Notes: generated by a model not told the origin, from the sequence alone. 64,000 nucleotides of DNA from Platerodrilus igneus (GCA_036346225.1 JARFIW010000139.1:4340001-4404000); one strand, 5' to 3'. Counted from the stretch's first letter, positions 34,082 through 47,300 are shown. Numbers and translations are program-made.

Positions 34082-37000
34082 TCCATTTCGAATGGACCTG
34101 CACCTTGCCGAAGTTCTAAATTACTAGAACAGGTGAAATGGCTTGCGTGTTCTAATGAGCTAAAGAGCCAAACTACAGGTCCAACCAAAGTAGTAGGGTC
34201 GTTAGTGAGGAACCAGACTAAGACAGGTCCCCGAAAGAGGGCAGCGGCTCTTTCGGTACTTAGATTGGCAGAGACCATAGGGGTCGGTATGGCAGTCTAA
34301 GACACACTACCGCGATGTGGAAGGCAACGGGAAACCACCACATTAATCTCCCAAGTACACAGCGTACTTAAATTGATACAAACATGATGGCATTCTCTGG
34401 GGTAAAAGATTCCGGAGTTAAAATAGTCCCCATTCGGATCTCCGGGAAGGGACTACTTCGGAGGATGCGATCGGAAAGTTAAAAATAAGAGTAGGAAACA
34501 TTCTGCGAGTCGGAGCGTGGAATGTTAGAAGTATGAAGCAAGTAGGTAAGCTAGAGAACCTAAAAATCGAAATGAATAGGTTATCACTAGACATAGTAGG
34601 GATCAGCGAAGTTCGGTGGCCAGAGGCGGGGATTTTTGGAGTGGAGACTTCAGGGTAATTCATACAGGAGCAGAGGAAGGAAATTTGGGTGTGGGGATAG
34701 TTATGCGGAAAAAGATAGGATACTGTGTAGAAAATTACTTACAAAAGAACGAAAGAGTACTCATGGTTAGATTAGAATCTAAACCGGTAAACACAGTAAT
34801 AATACAAGTTTACATGCCCACCTCTAGCTACAGTGACGAAGAGGTAGAAGCCATCTACAAAGATATCGAAGACATACTAAGATATGTAAAAGAATATGAA
34901 AATTTAATAATTACGGGGATTTTAATGCAGTGGTGGGTGAGGGTAGGGAAGGAGCGGTAGTAGGATTATTTGGTTTAGGCACGAGAAACGACAGGGAAAT
35001 AGGCTGGTAGAATTTTGCGACAAGAACAATTTAATCATCACAAACACATTATTTCAACATCATGCTAGAAGACGATATACGTGGAAGATGCCAGGAGATA
35101 TAGGAAGATATCAAATAGATTACATTCTTGTTAGACAACAGTTTAGGAATCAAGTAAAAGACTGTAGAAGCTACCCAGAAGCAGATATAGACACTGACCA
35201 CAACGTCGTAATTATGAATGCCGCACTTAAATTTAAAAATCTGAAAAAAGAAACGGAAAAAGGCACTTGGACTTAGAGAAACTAAAAGATAAAGATATTC
35301 AATTAAGATTCGAAAAAGTCAAATGAATTGCTGAATGATATCGGGAAAATATCTGAAACTAAGGAAGTAGAAATAGAATGGAATAACATTAAATCCAGCC
35401 TAGACATGGCGGCCAGAGATATTCTGGGGTATACACAAAAGAAAATAAGAAACCATGGATAACAAAGGATATCGTGAATTTAATAGAAGAAAGACGAAAA
35501 TACAAAAATAAATCAGACGAAACAGGAAAACAAAGATACAAAGCCATAAAATGGGAAATTATTCGAAAATGCAGGAAAGCTAAAGAACAATGGATTGATG
35601 AAAAGTGCAAAGAGGTACAAACTAAGATGGAAATAGGAAAGACAGACGAAGCATACAAATTAATTAGAATGAATTTTAGGGATATAAAACCGTATAGTAA
35701 AAATATAAGGGACGCACAAGCAAACGTCATTATAGAAAACGTAGAGAAAGTGAGTAGATGGCAAGAATATATAGAATTTATATGCAGGAGAGGAACTAAC
35801 TGCATTAGAACAGGAATCAGACATTGAAAATGATGACTTGGGATATCCTATACTTCGAGACGAGTTTGAATTAGCATTAAAGAGTCTGAAAAATGGTAAG
35901 GCGCCGGGTACAGATAAGGTGCAAGCAGAAACTCTAAAGGCCGCTGGACAAGCAGTAACAGAACGTCTCTTCCAACTTGTAAGCTATATGTATGAGACAG
36001 GCGAGATACCCAAAGATTTCAAACGTAGCATCATAGTAACTATACCAAAAAAGAAAGGCGCGGATAGATGTGAAAATTTTCGAACAATAAGTTTGACAGC
36101 ACACGTGTCAAAAATATTAACTAGAATTGTGCAAAGACGAATGGAAAAACGAGCTGAAGAAATACTAGGAGAAGACCAATTTGGGTTTAGGCGAAACAGG
36201 GGAACGCGGGAGGCTATTTTAGCTCTGAGAGTGATAATGGAGAAAACAATAGAAAAGGGAAAGCATGTATATAGGGTTTGTAGATCTGGAAAAAGCATTC
36301 GACAATGTAAATTGGAAAAAATGTTTGAAATACTCAAAAGATTGGAATGAGTTATAGGGATAGACGAATAGTACATAGCTTATACAAAGAGCAAACAGCA
36401 GTAATAGAATTAGAGCAGGAACGTCGAGAAGTAAACATTAGGAAAGGGTGAGACAGGGATGTGCCCTATCCCCATTGATCTTTAACTTGTACATAGAAGA
36501 GGCAATGAATACTGTCAAATGCAGGAAGACATTTGGAATTACTATGCAGGGACAAAATTGATATGCTTAGATTTGCAGATGATATAGCGGTATTAGCGTC
36601 TAGCAAGGAAGAGTTAGAAGCTGCTCTTAATGAAATGGAAACGGTTCTGACAGAGAGATACGGTATGAAAATTAACAAAACTAAAACTAAAGTTCTAGTT
36701 TGCAAAGGTGGGGAAAATAAATCAAAAACAAGAATACAAGTATCTAACACGAACTTACAAGAGGTTAAGGATTTCTGCTACCTAGGAAGCCAAATAACGC
36801 AAGATGGGAAAAGCACAAAAGATATAAAACAAAGATTAGCACAAGGTCGTGCTACATTTAACAAGAAAAAGCAACTACTGTGCTCAAAGACCACAAACAT
36901 AGAAACAAGGAAAAGATTGCTTAAAACATATGTGTGGAGCACAGCACTGTACGGCTGTGAAGCCTGGACAATAGGAGAAGCGGACAAGAAAAGGTAGAAG

Positions 37001-37381
37001 CCTTTGAAATGTGGTGCTACAGGCGTATGATGAAGATATCATGGACAGACAAAGTTAAGAACGAAGAGGTACTAAAAATGGTAGGGGCAGAAAGAAATAT
37101 GTGGAAAACGGTAAAAAATAGGAGAGATAGGATGATAGGCCACATACTACGGCATGAGGGAATAGTGCGGAATATATTAGAAGCAGAGATAGGAAAAAGA
37201 GAAGAAGAGGCAGACCTAGATTAGACTACTGCACACAGATAGTAAAAGATGTAGGCTGTAGAGGTTTCAGGAGATGTGTAGGCTAGCCCAGAATAGAAAT
37301 CAATGGAGGTACGCATCCAACCAATCCCAAGATGGATAAACTAATGACGAAAAGATAACTGTGCTTAAACATGATGATTAT
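34082..37381 (+). mobile_element. RTE-like LINE, copy 1 (near full length)
   Basis: A 5' UTR of about 400 bp, with blocks GGACCTGCACCTTGCCGAAG, GGAAGGCAACGGGAAACC and CATTCGGATCTCCGGG, leads into an endonuclease plus RT reading frame. The 3' end falls into a TGATGA-like simple tail, as in RTE-type LINEs. The same 5' UTR occurs at 52756-52835 joined to 59908-60112. Clade assignment to RTE is from the EN-RT pattern and tail. Confidence 0.85.
34480..37265 (+). pseudogene. LINE endonuclease-reverse transcriptase (broken), copy 1
   Basis: An APE-type endonuclease comes first: AWNVRSMKQVGKLENLK, GISEVRW, VYMPTSSYSDEEVE, a broken GDFNA site near 34920 and a TDHN near 35200. The RT follows: LKNGKAPGTDKV (35885-35925), CENFRTISLTAHVSKIL (36070-36120), DQFGFRRNRGTREAI (36176-36220), the FVDLEKAF equivalent in a shifted frame near 36275-36300, and catalytic FADD at 36572-36583. 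C-terminal KRLLKTYVWSTALYGCEAW and MIGHILRHE blocks end near 37165. At least six frame breaks. Confidence 0.85.
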
Positions 37382-38402
37382 TATAAGTAACTACAAGAAT
37401 TGGTTGGGCAATATTCTCGAATAATGTTAAGTGTGTGAAAGGATTTACTGGAAAACCATTATATCGGCAAATGTCTAAGTGTTGGGGATCTTGGTAGCCA
37501 CAGGTTGCTTAACCTCCTTCACTGAATCTCGGTAAAATAGGGTATAAAATTAGAAAACAATAGAAAGGGAACGAGCTGAATACACATGCTGTGTGAGAAT
37601 TTTAGGAACTATGTAGGCTAGCTCAGAATATAAATAAGTGCAGGTGCGTGTCCAACCAGTTTTGAGACGGAAAACCTAATGACGAAAAAATAAGCGCAGA
37701 TAAATCTGATGATTAGTATAAACAACTAGTTGTTGGTTGCGAAATACCTGCAACTAATGTTGACTGTGCGAAAAGATAAATTGGAAAATATATTAAATCG
37801 CCAAATGGTTAAGTGTTGGGGGAACTTGGCAGCCACAGGCTGCTTACCTCCCTTCACAACCATTGAAGGTCGGAGAAATAGGGCATGTAACTGTAAAACA
37901 ATAAAAAGTGATCGAACTGCATCTAACAAGAAAGAACAGCGCCTATGAGGAAAGACAACAAACATAGAATAAGAATAAAATTGTTGAAAGCATATGTGTG
38001 GAGCACAGCACAGTATGCCTAGGAAATACGGGCAGTCTGAAACGCAGACAGAAAAACGGTAGCAGCCTTTTGAAATGCTGTGCTTCTGATGTATGAGGAC
38101 GATAGCATGGACAGACAAAGATAATAACAAATAAGTTACAGAAATAGTAGGGGAACAAGGATATCTGGGGAAAAAGAGAAATAGTAGGGCGGAATACGTT
38201 CTAAGGCATTTTTGGGGAATAGTATGTGATATATTACAAGCAGAGATAGGAAAAAAGAGGTAGATGTAGACCTAGATCAGACAGTTATAGATGCAAACTG
38301 TGCATATTTCAGGGAAATCTGTAGGTTAGTTCAGAATAGGGAACAATGATGGTACGCGTCTAACCAGTTCTAGGACTGAAGACCTAATGATGATGACTAA
38401 AT
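37382..38402 (+). repeat. tandem LINE 3'-end fragments
   Basis: Two repeats follow the LINE. Each has a conserved non-LINE segment (AAGTGTTGGGG…TTGG-AGCCACAGG) and ends with the LINE 3' terminus (…CCAGTT…AACCTAATGACGA). The second unit (37723-38402) also carries a diverged copy of the LINE C-terminal coding region (37930-38350, matching 36885-37330). Confidence 0.75.
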
Positions 38403-38927
38403 AATTAATATTTTTTTATGCGAGTACATATTTTTTTAAGGTGATCTTAATGTACATGAGTGTTTATGGTAAAATCTTGGAACCTTCAAAGGTTCGCCTA
38501 AATGTTATTACCTATTTCATTATTATTTAGAGACGCAAACTACAGTCGTCTCACTTTGTATAATAATAACTTGTTTTTATTTCAAGCATACGCTGTTTAT
38601 AGTCTATCTTTTGTTATTAGGGATATTTACCTTAGGGTTCCTACACTATTTCTAGAACAGTAACAGCTATTACTTAAATAGGTGTAGAGGCGCCCAACTG
38701 TAATTCTTTTACATTTTAATTTTACAGTGAACCTCCTTGCTGATCGCTCTATCGCTACCGCTGGAGTAAAATCCAGAGCTAGCAAATAAACTTTTATCAT
38801 CTTAGGTACCGGCGAAAGTCTTTCAGTGTATCTAAGACGCCATTATAAGCAACAGTTGCCTCCAACATTAATTAATCATTTAATTATCTTCCTAACTTAA
38901 TGCTGCAAGTAAAGAGTATTACTAATA
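38403..38927. other. unassigned sequence
   Basis: No gene or element recognised. Confidence 0.5.
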
Positions 38928-39255
38928 TGATACGGTATTCCGTGCAGACAAGAAACAAAACAGTAAAGTAAGAAAAGAAAATCGCCTACACCGAATACAG
39001 CAACAAAACAGAGACAGAATGGTAGAATCGAAATCCAAAAGATTAAATTGTGGGCTAGCACAAAAGCGTCGTAGAATGGGGTGGGTGATACAGAAAGAAA
39101 AAATTGGAAACTTCAGTGAACGGATTTATTACAAACATATAGTCCCAAAAAAAATATTTATAAAAGTCAAAAGCACACATTTACATAATCGTGTTCTAAC
39201 GTGATGTAAACAAAGCGTCAATTTACATATAATACAGCATTAACCTAAAAATCTC
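38928..39255 (-). repeat. left LTR (3' LTR on minus strand)
   Basis: Shares with 42419-42712 the TACGGTATTCCG terminus, CCTACACCGAATAC, ACAGAATGGTAGAATCGAAA, GGGGTGGGTGATACAGAAAG and AAAGCGTCAATTTACATATA. About 80-85 percent similar by eye. Confidence 0.75.
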
Positions 39256-39769
39256 TAGTAAAGAAACAGTATAGTTTTCAACCTCAAAAAAGAATATTGG
39301 TTTTTTGCGAAAAACTAAAAAGTAAGAAATGAAGCATGGATCAACAGTATAAGCCAAAACGAGACAATGACTATCGAGCCTCAAAGTAAGCAAGGGAATA
39401 ACGATAATGCTAGATAGATAAATTGAAGTACTTCAAGCTGTGGTAACCAAGAATCGTATTAAACGAAGAACTGAAGAAAAGACTAGCTAACTAAGCTGAA
39501 AGTCGACTAAGTCGTAGTTTCCGAAGGAAAGAAAGGTCTAGGAAGCACCTACCACAGGAAGTGAATCGAAAAATTTTATAAAGTCCGTATGAGGACTAAC
39601 ACTAAGAAAACCAGCAGAAGTAGAGAGAAAGGAAAGTGGATCAAAAGGAACGAAGAAGTAAAACTAAAACTAAAAAGGATAAAAAGGCAGCACCAAAACT
39701 ACAAGAAGAGGACCAAACAAATAAAAGCAAGAACAAAAGAAAATGTGTGTGGGTCGATGTGTGTTGAAC

Positions 39770-39840
39770 CGCTTGAGTCGCTTTTTACGAAAGGCAGGCC
39801 TTACCGTGGGACTACTCTAATTAGGACCCACACGAGGGTT
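39770..39840 (+). repeat. conserved SINE-like domain, copy
   Basis: GAGTCGCTTTTTACGAAAGG, then CCGTGGGACTACTCTAA and CCCACACGAGGG. A further copy lies at 39910-39982 and a shorter one at 40122-40175, all beside GT-rich tracts, as at 7075-7145. Confidence 0.55.
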
Positions 39841-39909
39841 GGGTACAAGGAAAGAACGAAAAAAAGGACCAATCAGAAGTGTATGTGTGTATGAAGTGTG
39901 TGTTTATGT

Positions 39910-39982
39910 GTTGGACCGCTTTAGTTGCCTCTTACAACAGGCAGGTCTTACCGTGGGACTATTCTAACCCGAAACCACACGG
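39910..39982 (+). repeat. conserved SINE-like domain, copy
   Basis: TTAGTTGCCTCTTACAACAG, CCGTGGGACTATTCTAACCC and CCACACGGG. Confidence 0.55.
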
Positions 39983-40024
39983 GATGTGGTACAAAGAAAG
40001 AACGAAAGAAAAGAGAACCAATCG

Positions 40025-40175
40025 GAAATGTGTGTGTGCGTGTGTGCGTGTGTGCGTGCGTGCGTGTGTGCGTGCGTGCGTGGGTGCGTGTGTGCGTGTG
40101 TGTGTTTGTGTGTGTGTGTCGGACCACTTTAGTCGCCTCTTACGAGAGGGAGGTCGTACCGTGGGACTAATTTAA
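40025..40175. repeat. (GT/GC)n tract and partial SINE-like domain
   Basis: Alternating purine-pyrimidine GTGTGC/GTGCGT repeats from about 40028 to 40118, followed by a shortened domain copy (TTAGTCGCCTCTTACGAGAG). Such a tract could adopt Z-DNA. Confidence 0.75.
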
Positions 40176-40428
40176 TGCGATTGGGTGGTTTTTCGCAAAA
40201 CAGGATTAACATGGGGTGTAGTGGTTGTAACACGCGGTTGAAGAGGTGGTGGCGAGGGTGTAGGTAGTAGTGATTGTTGTGGTTTAGGAAGCTCAGTACA
40301 TTTTATGGAAGAAAACCGTTTGTTTTTAATATTGGTTGTAGGAAAGTCAACGTTCGAAAAAAGAACAGCATGAGCTGTAGGAGTATCAACCTTACAAAAA
40401 TAAACAATCAGACAACACTTCTGCTAGC

Positions 40429-41765
40429 TTAGATAAAGGAGCACGATAAGGTGAATTTCATCAACGTCAGATAAAAGAGTAGGTTAAGGTTAATTTTATC
40501 AACGTCAGATAAAGGAGTAGAAGCAGGCGAAACTTTATGTATAATATGAATGGCTTTCTCGACAACAGCAGATGCAAGAACAGGATCAGATGAAGCTTTA
40601 ACAACAACAGCAACAGGCATTATAGATACGGGTTCACTGACTTCAACAAGACCTCTATCAGTATGATAAGTTTTCGTCACTTCAGCTTTATCGGTTATTG
40701 CAGACACGGCAGGAATTTCTTTGGTAGAATCATTTAAGAAAGCAGGAACAAACCTTTGATAAATTGTTACCTGTAAGTCACTAATTTGAAATATGAGCTC
40801 CAATGGTAGAGGAGGCCCAGTCTGAGGTGAAAGTGAATACGCAGAATTCGATTCATCATCATTCCAGCAGCTAAGGATAGAAGAAATTTGGTTCTTACTA
40901 GAAGGTGTTCTGTAAGTATGGACGTGATATCCGTAGAAATCAATATTATAGTTCAAAGGCTTATATGGCTGAAAAGGATATGATGTGATGGTAGTACGAC
41001 AAGCAGGAGGAGATGCAGAAAAGGATGTAGCACTAGAGACGGAAGAAATTTTGTTCGAAGCCATATTTGCCGAAGAAGGGTATGTTTTGGTAATAGTAGT
41101 AGTAGGATGACCGGGATCAGGTACAGAAGAGAACGTAGAGCTAGAAGTAGAAGGAATTTAACTCCTAGAGCCGAAGACAGAATTTGAAGTATTATTCAAA
41201 GACCTATTAGTAGTAGGATACGAGTTCAGACAGTTGCGGCGAGTAACTCCTTTATGTCCGCAACCATAGCAATGGAGTGCTTGAGGACGAATACAACGTT
41301 TTGACATATGACCAGATTGATTGCAATTGAAGCATGTGACTTGACGGGTAGAAGTAGACATAGGAATAGGAACAGCAAGAATTGCAGTTCGGCTTTGTGA
41401 AGTAAAAGTATTTTTCTCAATCGTAACGAACTTATACGCAGAATTCGACTCTGCAGTAAAAGTGTGAGTAGGACTAGAAATAGCTGCCGGAGTAGTAACG
41501 GGACGGAAATTTTCTATTTTAATTTCGAAAGAAATGCGGAAATTGTCCGAAGTGTGAAGCACTTCTAGTGGGGGAAACGGCGACATCTTGATTGGAGCCA
41601 CAGGGAGCTAATGCATTTGAACGCAAGTGAAGATTTATCACCATCGAATTCAACAAGTGATTGTTCAAGCTCTTGTATAAAAATTCTGACTAATGTAAGG
41701 TCGGCAGTGTAATCGAAGACAATTGGGGGGGGGGGGGGGTTAAAGCTCCGATGGGTTTTATGCAA
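40429..41765 (-). pseudogene. gag: gag-like protein with CCHC knuckles (broken)
   Basis: Three overlapping minus-strand fragments. The middle one (41601-41158) carries a perfect CX2CX4HX4C knuckle (CFNCNQSGHMSKRC) and a second, CYGCGHKGVTRRNC, where the His is replaced by Val. The C-terminal fragment (41064-40429) is rich in Ser, Val and Ala with no domain I recognise. Stops separate the pieces. Gag packages element RNA. The Val substitution would weaken zinc binding in the second knuckle. Confidence 0.65.
41727..41740. repeat. poly-G run
   Basis: A run of G of about fourteen bases on the plus strand near the start of the gag-like frame. A frequent site of sequencing error. Confidence 0.85.
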
Positions 41766-42392
41766 AAAGCATCCTTCATAGATCTGCAGAGTTCATTTCC
41801 ATAGACCTTGGAATGAAAACCACGAGAATGTAGTTCGTACTACAGCTCAGCTTTGCGTAAATGTTTTACATGTATGCGCCAAAGGTTTATTTTAACTCAA
41901 TAAATAAAATCGATGCCAACAGAAAGTATACCCGAGGAAAAATTGAAATTCAAAGGAACCAAAAAATTGGTAGGATTTATAAAATAGAATCTAAGAACAT
42001 TAATAAGATTGGAGCAACAAAATAGAATTTAGGAATAGAAATAGGGTGCCAGTAATTTCAAAAACTCGAATTTATAACAATTCTGGTAACTCAGCATAAA
42101 GAAGAATGTACAGTAAATTACTACGTAACGTACAAGAAACAATAAAACAACCGCAAAAAATTTTACCAGGACGAAACAGTATATTCAGAGAAAATTCGGA
42201 CCAAATATTAATTACGAACAGAGGTTTCAAAAAATCGGGGACATACTCTTAAGCAAAAAGAACGGTTTCAGAAATCGAGTAACTTTTGACCACAACGGGA
42301 AGATTTAGAAACTCGCATCCCGCATTATGTAAAAGAAAAATTTTGAGAATCGTACCCAACATAAAGAAAAAAAATAATTCAAAAATTGTAGC

Positions 42393-42410
42393 CACACGTT
42401 GGGTACGCCA
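42393..42410 (-). other. primer-binding site, tRNA-Lys-like
   Basis: The minus strand reads TGGCGTACCCAACGTGTGGC, close to the tRNA-Lys primer sequence but with an insertion of two bases after TGGCG. It is eight bases inside the LTR. Confidence 0.6.
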
Positions 42411-42418
42411 AATTTTTA

Positions 42419-42712
42419 TGTTACGGTATTCCGTGAACACAAGAAAGAAAGCAGTAAAGTAACGAAAATCCCCTACACCGAATACCGCAACAAAACAGGA
42501 ACAGAATGGTAGAATCGAAATCTAAAAGAATTAGATTTCGAGCCAGCCCAAAAACGTCTTAGAGAGGGGTGGGTGATACAGAAAGAAAAATTGGAAACCT
42601 CAGCCCCAATAGAATACTTAGAAATGTAAAAAATACACTATAACGTCATCGTTTGTTACATGATGTAAATAAAGCGTCAATTTACATATAATACAGCATA
42701 AACCTAAATATT
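42419..42712 (-). repeat. right LTR (5' LTR on minus strand)
   Basis: Matches the left LTR. Begins TGTTACGG directly next to the primer-binding site. Confidence 0.75.
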
Positions 42713-44329
42713 TTAAAATATCAAGTATAATATCTTATAATCTAAATACTATATACCTACATAGTCTTTCCAACCCAAAATATATACACAAGAAGTAATA
42801 CAGTAATATAAACTAGCAATAATACTGTTTTATCTACTTTGGGAAGTGCACCTCGTAAGATTTAAGAACATAATATTAAATTTTAAATAACGTAATCAAG
42901 TATTAGTTAGCAAGTTATTGACATTAGCATTAATGTACACTGGAAAGGTAACAGTAAATAGTACTCTAACGCAAGCTTTGGGTTAACTACTTATGACTTT
43001 AAGAATAATTGCATAATCGTTTGTGCATTGTGGACGTGAATTTATTAACGTACAGTCTGCAACTTATTGCGGAATCAACCAAAAAGTTTCTATCTTCCAA
43101 AACAGCAACATAAGTAAAGCAAACAGAAAAAACTGTATCCTAAGCCAAACTATCAACATCTTCAAGAATTTGGAAGTGCTGGCTGCACTTGTCTACGACT
43201 GGGTACTGGATCGAACAACTTAACTATACTATCACACTATGTACAAAAACGCATTTTAACATCGCGGCTTACAACGCTCAAAGGACGTTGTATAGAATTA
43301 GAATCGAATACATAAGGGAAGAGTCGAATAAATAAGAGACCTTTTCATACGCTGGACTTGTAGTTATACAAATCGAGAACCACAGGGGAACTAACATAAC
43401 ACTATTCCAAGCAATAGAATATTAAATAATCTGTGAAAGCAAGTTAAACTATATTCCAGACAACAGCTGCGAAAAATTCCTAGAATGCAAGCAGTAGATA
43501 AGGCAAAATATACTAGTTAATTCCATAAAATTTCGTTGTTGGCACGGGAAAGCATAATATATTTGAAAACATCGAGCGAGTGTGCAACCTTGCACACTGC
43601 CAAAGAAACCGGTTGCCTAAAGCTTGTAACAACGAACACGATTTGTTATATTATCAATTCACGCTAAGGGGATATCAAGAATACATTAATTAGGAAAACG
43701 GTTTTATTACCCATAAAGCTTGAGCTGTCGAACACGTGCAGATAACAAAATAGAATTTCACAGTAAACGAGCAGATAACCAACCCATTAAAGTATTTTAA
43801 TGAGTGATAAATTTTAATCTTTCTTAGAAGTGATATTGTCGGAGGATTTCACGGCCGGAATCAATATACATACTCTTTACACTTTAACTTATCTACTTAA
43901 TATTATCATTTTTATCTTTATTATTATTTTTATTTTATTACCTTTTTTTCTTGTTCTGATCAAGCCCTTTACAAAAGTGGGCAAAACGTCGACCTTAGTT
44001 TATAAAATGACACGGTCCCAACCCGGAACCATGAATATTTCTTAGAAGTAGTTTTAACAACCAGCAAAATGTTTGCTTGTTTCGACAAATTTCCAAAGAG
44101 AGTTGTTTCAACGATAAGCAATATTTCAAAAAATTTCTAAACGCGGTGAAGGATATATTCCACGCTTTTCTACACTGAAAGAAAATTTTGTACAGGGCGG
44201 TTTTTACATATTTATTGAACTTGTTAGGCTTATATAATTCGAGAATAACATAAAAAGGATTTTAATTAACGTCTTTAGGAGGCGCTTAATTAAGCTAGTT
44301 GCAAAGCTATAGTTGGGGACAAAGAATAC
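42713..44329. other. unassigned AT-rich sequence
   Basis: No gene recognised. The left end may include the outer part of the LTR. Confidence 0.5.
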
Positions 44330-47300
44330 TGCTATAGTAAGCCTGCTTATTGTAAGAGGCGATTAAAAGGCGCAGCAGTCTTGCTGGCTAAAAGATATTG
44401 GAGGAGATTCGGTTGGTCTCGGGCGATCCTCGATAATTTACAAGGTTGTTGGAAGTTGGCCGTGACGGATGCGGTTTTTTACTAAAATCTTTAAAAACTG
44501 CGTTGTGTAAAGATATGGGAACCTACCACAATATTTCCCAAGTATGCGTGACCTAAAACACGAAATATGTATGATGGAGAGTACATAAGTAAAATTTTTG
44601 TCCGGAGGTAAAATACCCCTTCATTCGGATCTCCGGGAGGGGATACTTGGGGCTAGACATCGTAAGAATTTAAAACAACGGTTCGATTTAGTGATAGGGA
44701 CTTCGAATTTAATGTCATTACTTAGAGTAGATAAGTTAACGAATTTAATAGTCGAAATGAGAAAAGGAAAGCTGGACATTTTAGGTACTAGTGAAGTGAG
44801 ATGGTCAGATAGTAAAGACTTTTGGAAAGATAATTATAGAATAATTTCAACTTCTTCAACTAATGGACAGGCAGGGGTAGGAATAGTGTTAGGTAAAAGA
44901 TTAGGACGCAAAGTTAAAGATTACTTAAAATTTAGTGATAGAATAATTATGGTTACATTGAGTACAAAACACACAGACACTGTTTTAGTACAGGTTTACA
45001 TGCCAACAACTCAGTATGAGGATGAGGAAGTAGAAAAGGTATACGAGGATATAAATAATACAGTGAGAAAAGTAAAGGGAGATGAGAATTTAATAGTTAT
45101 GGTCGATTTTAATGCGACAGAGGGAGAAGGTAGTGAGGGAAAAATGGTAGGAAAATTTGGGTATGGTAGATGAAATGATACAGTAGAAAGATTAGTTGAA
45201 TTTTGTCAAAAACTATAAACACCCTATTCGAACAACATGTTAGAAGAAGATATATCTGGAAAGCGCCAGGTGATAGGGCTAGATACCAAATAGATTATAT
45301 TTTAGTTAAACAAAGATTTAGAAACCAAGTTAAAAACTGTCGTAGTTATCCAGGGGCTGACATAGATAGCGATCATAACTTAGTTAAAATAAAGTGTAAA
45401 CTAAAATTCAAAAAATTGAGAAAGGTTAAAAGAGGGGGATGATATCTAGGTAAGCTTAATGATAGTAGGGTAAAAGAGGAATATAAACAAGTACTAGATA
45501 ATAAGATCAAAGAGATAGCTATAGGAGGGAACGTAGAAAATAGATGCAAAGAAATAGAAAAGGCTGTACATGATACAGCAACACAGACTATAGATAAGAA
45601 AAAAGTAGAAGCGAGAAAACCCTGGGTAACAAAGGAGATAGTAGATTCAATAGAGAATAGAAGAAAGCTTAAACCTTTCAGAGAATTGGATAGTGAAAGT
45701 AAGCAAAAATATAATAAAGTTAGAAATAAGATAGTACATGAATGTAGAAAAGCAAGAAAAAAATGGATGGAGGAGAATTGTAAAGGAATACAAGATGATT
45801 TGAAAGTAGGTAAGACAGACAGGGGTTACAGGGCAGTTAAAATGTTTTTTGGAAAAGATAGGAAAAAAATGGTATTAAAGATGAGAATAATGAGCTTTTA
45901 ATAAATAAAGTTGAGGTAGTAGATAGATGGAAAAGATATCTAGAAGATTTATACAAGGGAGACGATATGGTTGAGTTAGAGAACGACTAAGAAGAATATG
46001 TAGAAATAGGGTTCTTAATATTAAGAGAGGGATTTGATAGAGCTGTTAGGGATCTTAAACTAAATAAAACGCCGAGTATATACGATATACCTGCAGAATT
46101 AAAAAAATATGCAAGTCAGAAAACTTTAGACAGATTATATGAACTAGTAAAAGTAATATATGACACAGGTGAGGTCCCAATAGATTTCGAAATAAATATT
46201 ATTATCCCAATCTCAAAAAAGTCAGGAGCTGATAGGTGTGAGAATTTTAGAACGGTTAGTTTAACTTCCCACGCTTCCAAAATACTAACAATAATAATTA
46301 AAAATAGAGTACAAGCTTTGACTGAGAATTATTTAGGCGAAGGTCAATATGGTGTTCGTCAAGATAGAGGGACTAGAGAACCGATACTAATGATTAGGGT
46401 AATTATCGAAAAAAAGTTACAAAAAAATTTAAAAACTCATTTCGCGTTTGTTGATTTAGAAAAAGCATTTGATAGGGTTAATTGGATTGTTATGTTCAGG
46501 GTTTTTCAAAAAATAGGAATCTCTCATAGGGATAGAAAAATTAGTCTATATAAAAACCTAAGCGTAGTAATTAGATTTGAGGAAATAGAAAAGGAAGCTA
46601 AGATTAGAATGGTGTTAGACAGGGCTGTGTACTATCTGCCTTGATTTTTAATGTTTATATTGAGGAAGCTTTAGACTTAGCTAGAGAGAGAAAAGAGATA
46701 GGTATTAGTATACAGCGACAGAGAATAGACATGTTACGTTTTGCAGATGATATGGCCATTATAGCAGAGTCTTGAAAAGAGTTAGGAGAGTTTTTAAATA
46801 TTTTAGATGAGATACTACAGAGCAACTATAGTATGAGAATTAACTCAGGAAAGACAAAGATAATGACAAGTGAATCACAGCCTAGCTCTAAACCAAAATT
46901 AAAAATGGGTAGTACCGAGTTAGAGGAGGTAGATGAATTTTACTATTTAGGTAGTATAATTACAAAGGACGGACGTGGCAGAAGAGATATAGTAGCTAGA
47001 ATAGCTGAAGCTTAAAAAATGTTTTTAAAAAAGAAACACTTACTAATAGCTAATGGTATTAGTTTAAATAATAGAAAAAGTTTCTTAAAGCCGTACGTAT
47101 GGAGCGTTCTATTATACGGTAGTGAGACTTAAACAATTAAAGAGGTAGATAAGAAAAAAATAGAAGCTTTTGAGACTTGGTGTTATAGGAGAATGTTAAA
47201 GATTAGTTGGACAGATAGAGTAAAAAATGAGAAAGTTTATAGAAGGATAGGTGAGAAACCCTGTATGTGGAAACAATTAAAGCTCAGGAGAGATAGAATG

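Larger units (their letters stand above)
38928..42712 (-). mobile_element. LTR retroelement with gag only (minus strand)
   Basis: Bounded by two direct copies of an LTR of at least 290-330 bp starting TGATACGGTATTCCG (38928) and TGTTACGGTATTCCG (42419). On the minus strand the right LTR ends in TAACA and is followed by TGGCGTACCCAACGTGTGG, a modified tRNA-Lys primer site. Gag-like frames lie at 40429-41765. No protease, RT or integrase is present. The outer ends of the LTRs are not certain. Confidence 0.65.

Noticed and set aside
34060..34663. Minus-strand frames over the LINE 5' region
   Set aside because: Shadows of the plus-strand 5' UTR and endonuclease. No similarity of their own.
33285..38950. 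33285 and 38928 LTRs as one element
   Set aside because: They are in opposite orientation, so cannot be the two LTRs of a single copy.
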